A stretch of 64,000 bases of DNA from Variovorax sp. 770b2 (lineage in GTDB: Bacteria > Pseudomonadota > Gammaproteobacteria > Burkholderiales > Burkholderiaceae_C), in NCBI RefSeq assembly GCF_900115685.1, contig NZ_FOXJ01000001.1, positions 2,699,796 to 2,763,795 on the forward strand, read 5' to 3'. Of the stretch, positions 61,572-64,000 are shown piece after piece. The position numbers and the translations under genes are program-made. Within the stretch, counting starts at the first letter, position 1; every line of letters starts with the position of its first letter. The notes beneath the pieces were generated by a model. The model did not search any database, had not been told where the DNA came from, and was given only the letters and a program-made list of their open reading frames with translations.

Positions 61572-62489
61572 ATGCTCGAAACGGTGAACTACGCTCAGCT
61601 GCTCTTCCCCGACTTTTCCCTCATCGCCATCGGCTGGCTCCTGTGCCGCTACACCGCCCTGGACCGCCGCGTGTGGGACCAGGTCGAGAGCCTCGTCTAC
61701 TACTTTCTATTTCCGGTGCTGCTGTTCCATTCGATCGTGCGCAGCCCGCTCGATTTTGGTGCGACATCGAGCCTGCTGACGGCGGGCGTGGGCATCGGCC
61801 TGTGCGGCATCGCGCTGGCCTACGCCCTGCCCTTCGTGCCGGGCATCGGCCCGCACATCGACCGGCGCGACCATGCCGCGAGCGCGCAGGTCGCGTTCCG
61901 CTTCAACTCCTTCATCTGCCTCGCACTGGCCGAGCGGCTCGCGGGGCCCGAGGGCCTCTTGCTCATCGCGGTGCTGATCGGCGTGTGCGTGCCGATGTTC
62001 AACATCGCGGCCGTGTGGCCGATGACGCGCCATGCGCAGACCGGGTTCGTGCGGCAACTGGTGCGCAACCCGCTGATCGTGGCCACGGTCGCGGGACTGC
62101 TGGCGAACGTGCTGGGCTTCACGGTGCCCAATTGGCTCACGCCGACGCTCACGCGCATCGGCGCGGCCTCGCTCGCGCTGGGCCTCCTGGCCGCGGGCGC
62201 GGGCATGCAGTTCGCAACGCTCGGGCGGGGCAAGGTGCTGGCGGTGTCGGTGCTGGCGATACGGCACCTGGTCCTTCCGCTGGTCGCATGGGGGCTGGCG
62301 CGCGCGCTGCGCCTGGATGGCGTGCAGGCGTCGGTGCTGATGGCCTTTTCTGCCGTGCCCACGGCGTCGAGCGCCTACGTGCTCGCGGCCCGCATGGGCT
62401 ACAACGGGCCGTATGTGGCGGGGCTGGTGACGTTGTCGACGGTGCTGGGGGTGGCGAGCCTGCCGTTCGCGCTGGCGTTGCCGCGGTAG
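61572..62489 (+). CDS. AEC (auxin efflux carrier) family transporter
   Basis: A 305-residue membrane protein with about ten helices. The first segment (FPDFSLIAIGWLLCRYTALDRRVWDQVESLVYYFLFPVLLFHS in parts) and the later LVRNPLIVATVAGLLANVLG and HLVLPLVAWGLARAL match the AEC carboxylate/auxin-efflux family. I use the ATG at 61572; GTG codons at 61563 and 61584 are alternatives. The substrate, probably a carboxylate, is unknown. A GC-rich hairpin pair follows. Confidence 0.9.
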   Translation: MLETVNYAQLLFPDFSLIAIGWLLCRYTALDRRVWDQVESLVYYFLFPVLLFHSIVRSPLDFGATSSLLTAGVGIGLCGIALAYALPFVPGIGPHIDRRDHAASAQVAFRFNSFICLALAERLAGPEGLLLIAVLIGVCVPMFNIAAVWPMTRHAQTGFVRQLVRNPLIVATVAGLLANVLGFTVPNWLTPTLTRIGAASLALGLLAAGAGMQFATLGRGKVLAVSVLAIRHLVLPLVAWGLARALRLDGVQASVLMAFSAVPTASSAYVLAARMGYNGPYVAGLVTLSTVLGVASLPFALALPR

Positions 62490-62531
62490 CGCGCGGGGCG
62501 CCCGCCTCGCTCTGCAAATTACTTCGCACTC

Positions 62532-62582
62532 CGCCCGGGTTTGTCCGTCGATGGACACCGGGCGACCATTGTTTGCAATGGT
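62532..62582. other. Two adjacent hairpins in the AEC-vgrG gap
   Basis: The first hairpin, 62532-62564, has outer arms CGCCCGG and CCGGGCG and inner arms TGTCC and GGACA. The second, 62565-62582, is ACCATTG-tttg-CAATGGT with a perfect seven-base-pair stem. They lie 55 bases before vgrG. They could end AEC transcription or shape the vgrG leader. Neither has a clear T run. Confidence 0.6.
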
Positions 62583-62636
62583 GCTGGACCCGCAGGCCTC
62601 AGACTTTTTGGACGCTCACTCGCCAAGGTCCACTGC

Positions 62637-64000
62637 GTGTCTTCTTCCCTCTTCATTGCCTCCCGAACCATCTCCGTCGGCAGCCCCGCCATGCCGAGCC
62701 TGCTGGGCAGTCCCGCGCTGGAATTCAAATCGCTGGACGGCACCGAGGCGCTGGGCGAGCTCTTCGAATACACCGTCCGCCTGCAGACCCCCGACAGCCC
62801 GATGCTCACCGGCTACGTCACGGCCAACGTGCCGGTCAAGCAGCTCGTGGGCAAGGAGTTCGGCATCCGCATCGCGCTGGACGGCAAGGGCTCCGGCCCC
62901 ACGGCGCGCACGGGCGCCGGCACCCGCGAGATCAACGGCCTGGTCACCAGCGCGCGCTTCGTGCAGCACGAGAACCGCCGGGGCATCTACGAAATCGTCC
63001 TGCGGCCCTGGCTGATCCTGGCGACCCTCACCAGCGACCACAGGATCTTCCAGAACAGGACACCGCTGGAGATCGTCGAAGAAGTGCTCGCCGACTACGG
63101 CTTTCCGACGGAAAAGCGCGTCACCCACCGCTACCCCCAGCGGGTGTTCCAGGTCCAGTACGGCGAGACCGATTTCGAATTCATCACGCGGCTGATGCAG
63201 GAGTTCGGCATCTACTACTTCTTCGAGCACAGGGAGGGTGCGCACCGGCTGGTGCTGGTGGACGACGCGGGGGCTCACCAGGCGTTCCAGAGCCAGGCGT
63301 ACCACGCCATCGGCTATTACCCGCCGGGCCACAGGATCGACGAGGAGCACTGCAGCCATTTCCAGAGCATCGAGAACCTGGAATCGGGCCGATGGGTCAC
63401 CGACGATTTCGACTTCACGAAGCCTCGCGCCAGGCTCCGACAGACGTCCAGCATGCCGCGCAACACGGGCAACAACGCGCAGGAAATGTACAAGTGGCCG
63501 GGCGACTACAGCGACCCCGACGAAGGCCGCGACCTGGCGCGCACCCGCATGGAAGCCGCCGGCGCGCCCGGCAGCCGGGGCCGGGGAAGCGGCAACCTGC
63601 GCGCGGTGGTGACGGGCTGCACCTTCTCGCTGGTCAACTACCCGCAGGACGCGGCGAACCTCGACTACCTCGTCGTCGCCAGCACGCTGCGCTTGCACGA
63701 AAGCGGCCAGGCGAGCGCGCCGGCCGGCGCCGAGGAAGACTACGTCTGCCATACCGACTTCGAGGTCCAGCCCGCCAGCAAGATCTTTCGCTCGCCGCAG
63801 ACGCAACCCAAGCCCCGCACCACGGGCCCGCAGACGGCGATCGTCACCGGTCCGGAGGGCCAGGAAATCTGGACCGACGAATACGGCCGCATCAAGGTCA
63901 GCTTCCACTGGAACCGCTGCTGCACGAAGGACGAAAACGCCTCCTGCTGGATCCGCGTGGCCTCCCCCTGGGCCGGCACGCAGTTCGGTGGCATGCACGT
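62637..64000 (+). CDS. vgrG: Type VI secretion system tip protein VgrG (3' partial)
   Basis: The first 454 residues of a VgrG-family spike protein; the reading frame is open at the right edge. The start is a GTG at 62637 with AAGG eight bases upstream. The N-terminal gp27-like domain shows LEFKSLDGTEALGELFEYTVRL, GIYEIVLRPWLILATLTSDHRIFQN, TPLEIVEEVLADYGFP and QYGETDFEFITRLMQEFGIYYFFEH (in parts). Near residues 400-454 the gp5-like OB fold begins with VTGPEGQEIWTDEYGRIKVSFHW and SCWIRVASPWAG. A C-terminal effector extension, if any, lies outside the window. Confidence 0.93.
   Translation, partial: MSSSLFIASRTISVGSPAMPSLLGSPALEFKSLDGTEALGELFEYTVRLQTPDSPMLTGYVTANVPVKQLVGKEFGIRIALDGKGSGPTARTGAGTREINGLVTSARFVQHENRRGIYEIVLRPWLILATLTSDHRIFQNRTPLEIVEEVLADYGFPTEKRVTHRYPQRVFQVQYGETDFEFITRLMQEFGIYYFFEHREGAHRLVLVDDAGAHQAFQSQAYHAIGYYPPGHRIDEEHCSHFQSIENLESGRWVTDDFDFTKPRARLRQTSSMPRNTGNNAQEMYKWPGDYSDPDEGRDLARTRMEAAGAPGSRGRGSGNLRAVVTGCTFSLVNYPQDAANLDYLVVASTLRLHESGQASAPAGAEEDYVCHTDFEVQPASKIFRSPQTQPKPRTTGPQTAIVTGPEGQEIWTDEYGRIKVSFHWNRCCTKDENASCWIRVASPWAGTQFGGMH

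Noticed and set aside
62616..63998. Minus-strand frame opposite vgrG
   Set aside because: The plus strand gives clear VgrG gp27- and gp5-like domains from the GTG at 62637; the antisense frame is His/Arg/Asp-rich noise.

Overview
The window is GC-rich chromosomal DNA (about two-thirds G+C by eye), densely coding, with almost no intergenic DNA. Gene content and order point to a betaproteobacterium of the family Comamonadaceae, most like Variovorax: dapA-bamC, pyrG-kdsA-eno-ftsB, coaBC-dut, parC/parE with a lytic transglycosylase between them, several Bug-type tripartite tricarboxylate substrate-binding proteins, and frequent GTG/TTG starts. The genus is an inference. I see no rRNA, tRNA, CRISPR array, prophage or insertion sequence, and no gene-free stretch longer than 300 bases.

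Region 1 (1-8.3 kb): the 3' part of a GMC oxidoreductase gene converges on an eight-gene minus-strand operon of two polar-amino-acid-type ABC permeases, a binding protein, an ATPase, a TIM-barrel epimerase, a PfkB sugar-acid kinase, a 2-hydroxyacid dehydrogenase and a LacI-family repressor. The last four match the Pseudomonas 2-ketogluconate set kguE-kguK-kguD-ptxS. A perfect TGAAACCGGTTTCA palindrome, the known PtxS operator, sits in front of the first gene. An ABC importer replaces the usual KguT permease.

Region 2 (8.4-16.5 kb): mixed genes: a CorA-like membrane protein with a very large soluble domain, a metallophosphoesterase, an aromatic/aspartate aminotransferase, an isochorismatase-fold hydrolase, a lipase-like hydrolase and a lipoprotein metallo-beta-lactamase-fold enzyme.

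Region 3 (16.5-38.6 kb): mostly housekeeping. It holds topoisomerase IV (parC, parE), dapA-bamC and a WalJ-like hydrolase, a RoxA-type oxygenase divergent from a SlyD-like isomerase, dut and coaBC, then pyrG-kdsA-eno-ftsB. Two copies of a 90-bp dispersed repeat with compensatory base changes lie at 19.1 and 38.6 kb.

Region 4 (38.7-49.2 kb): a pnuC/nicotinamide riboside kinase pair, an AraC-controlled reductase pair, Hsp33, a gamma-carbonic anhydrase, a ferritin-like DUF455 protein coupled to a pentapeptide-repeat protein, and a TetR-controlled thiolase/MaoC pair with matching operators at both promoters.

Region 5 (49.2-59.5 kb): two Bug-type binding proteins and a DUF72 gene follow a tightly overlapping phosphonate operon, phnD-phnC-phnE-phnA-(iron alcohol dehydrogenase)-phnY, divergent from a LysR regulator. 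The enzymes suggest a route from 2-hydroxyethylphosphonate through phosphonoacetaldehyde and phosphonoacetate to acetate and phosphate, with no PhnW transaminase in view.

Region 6 (59.5-64 kb): xerD, a third Bug protein, an AEC-family transporter, and the start of a type VI secretion vgrG gene cut by the window edge.
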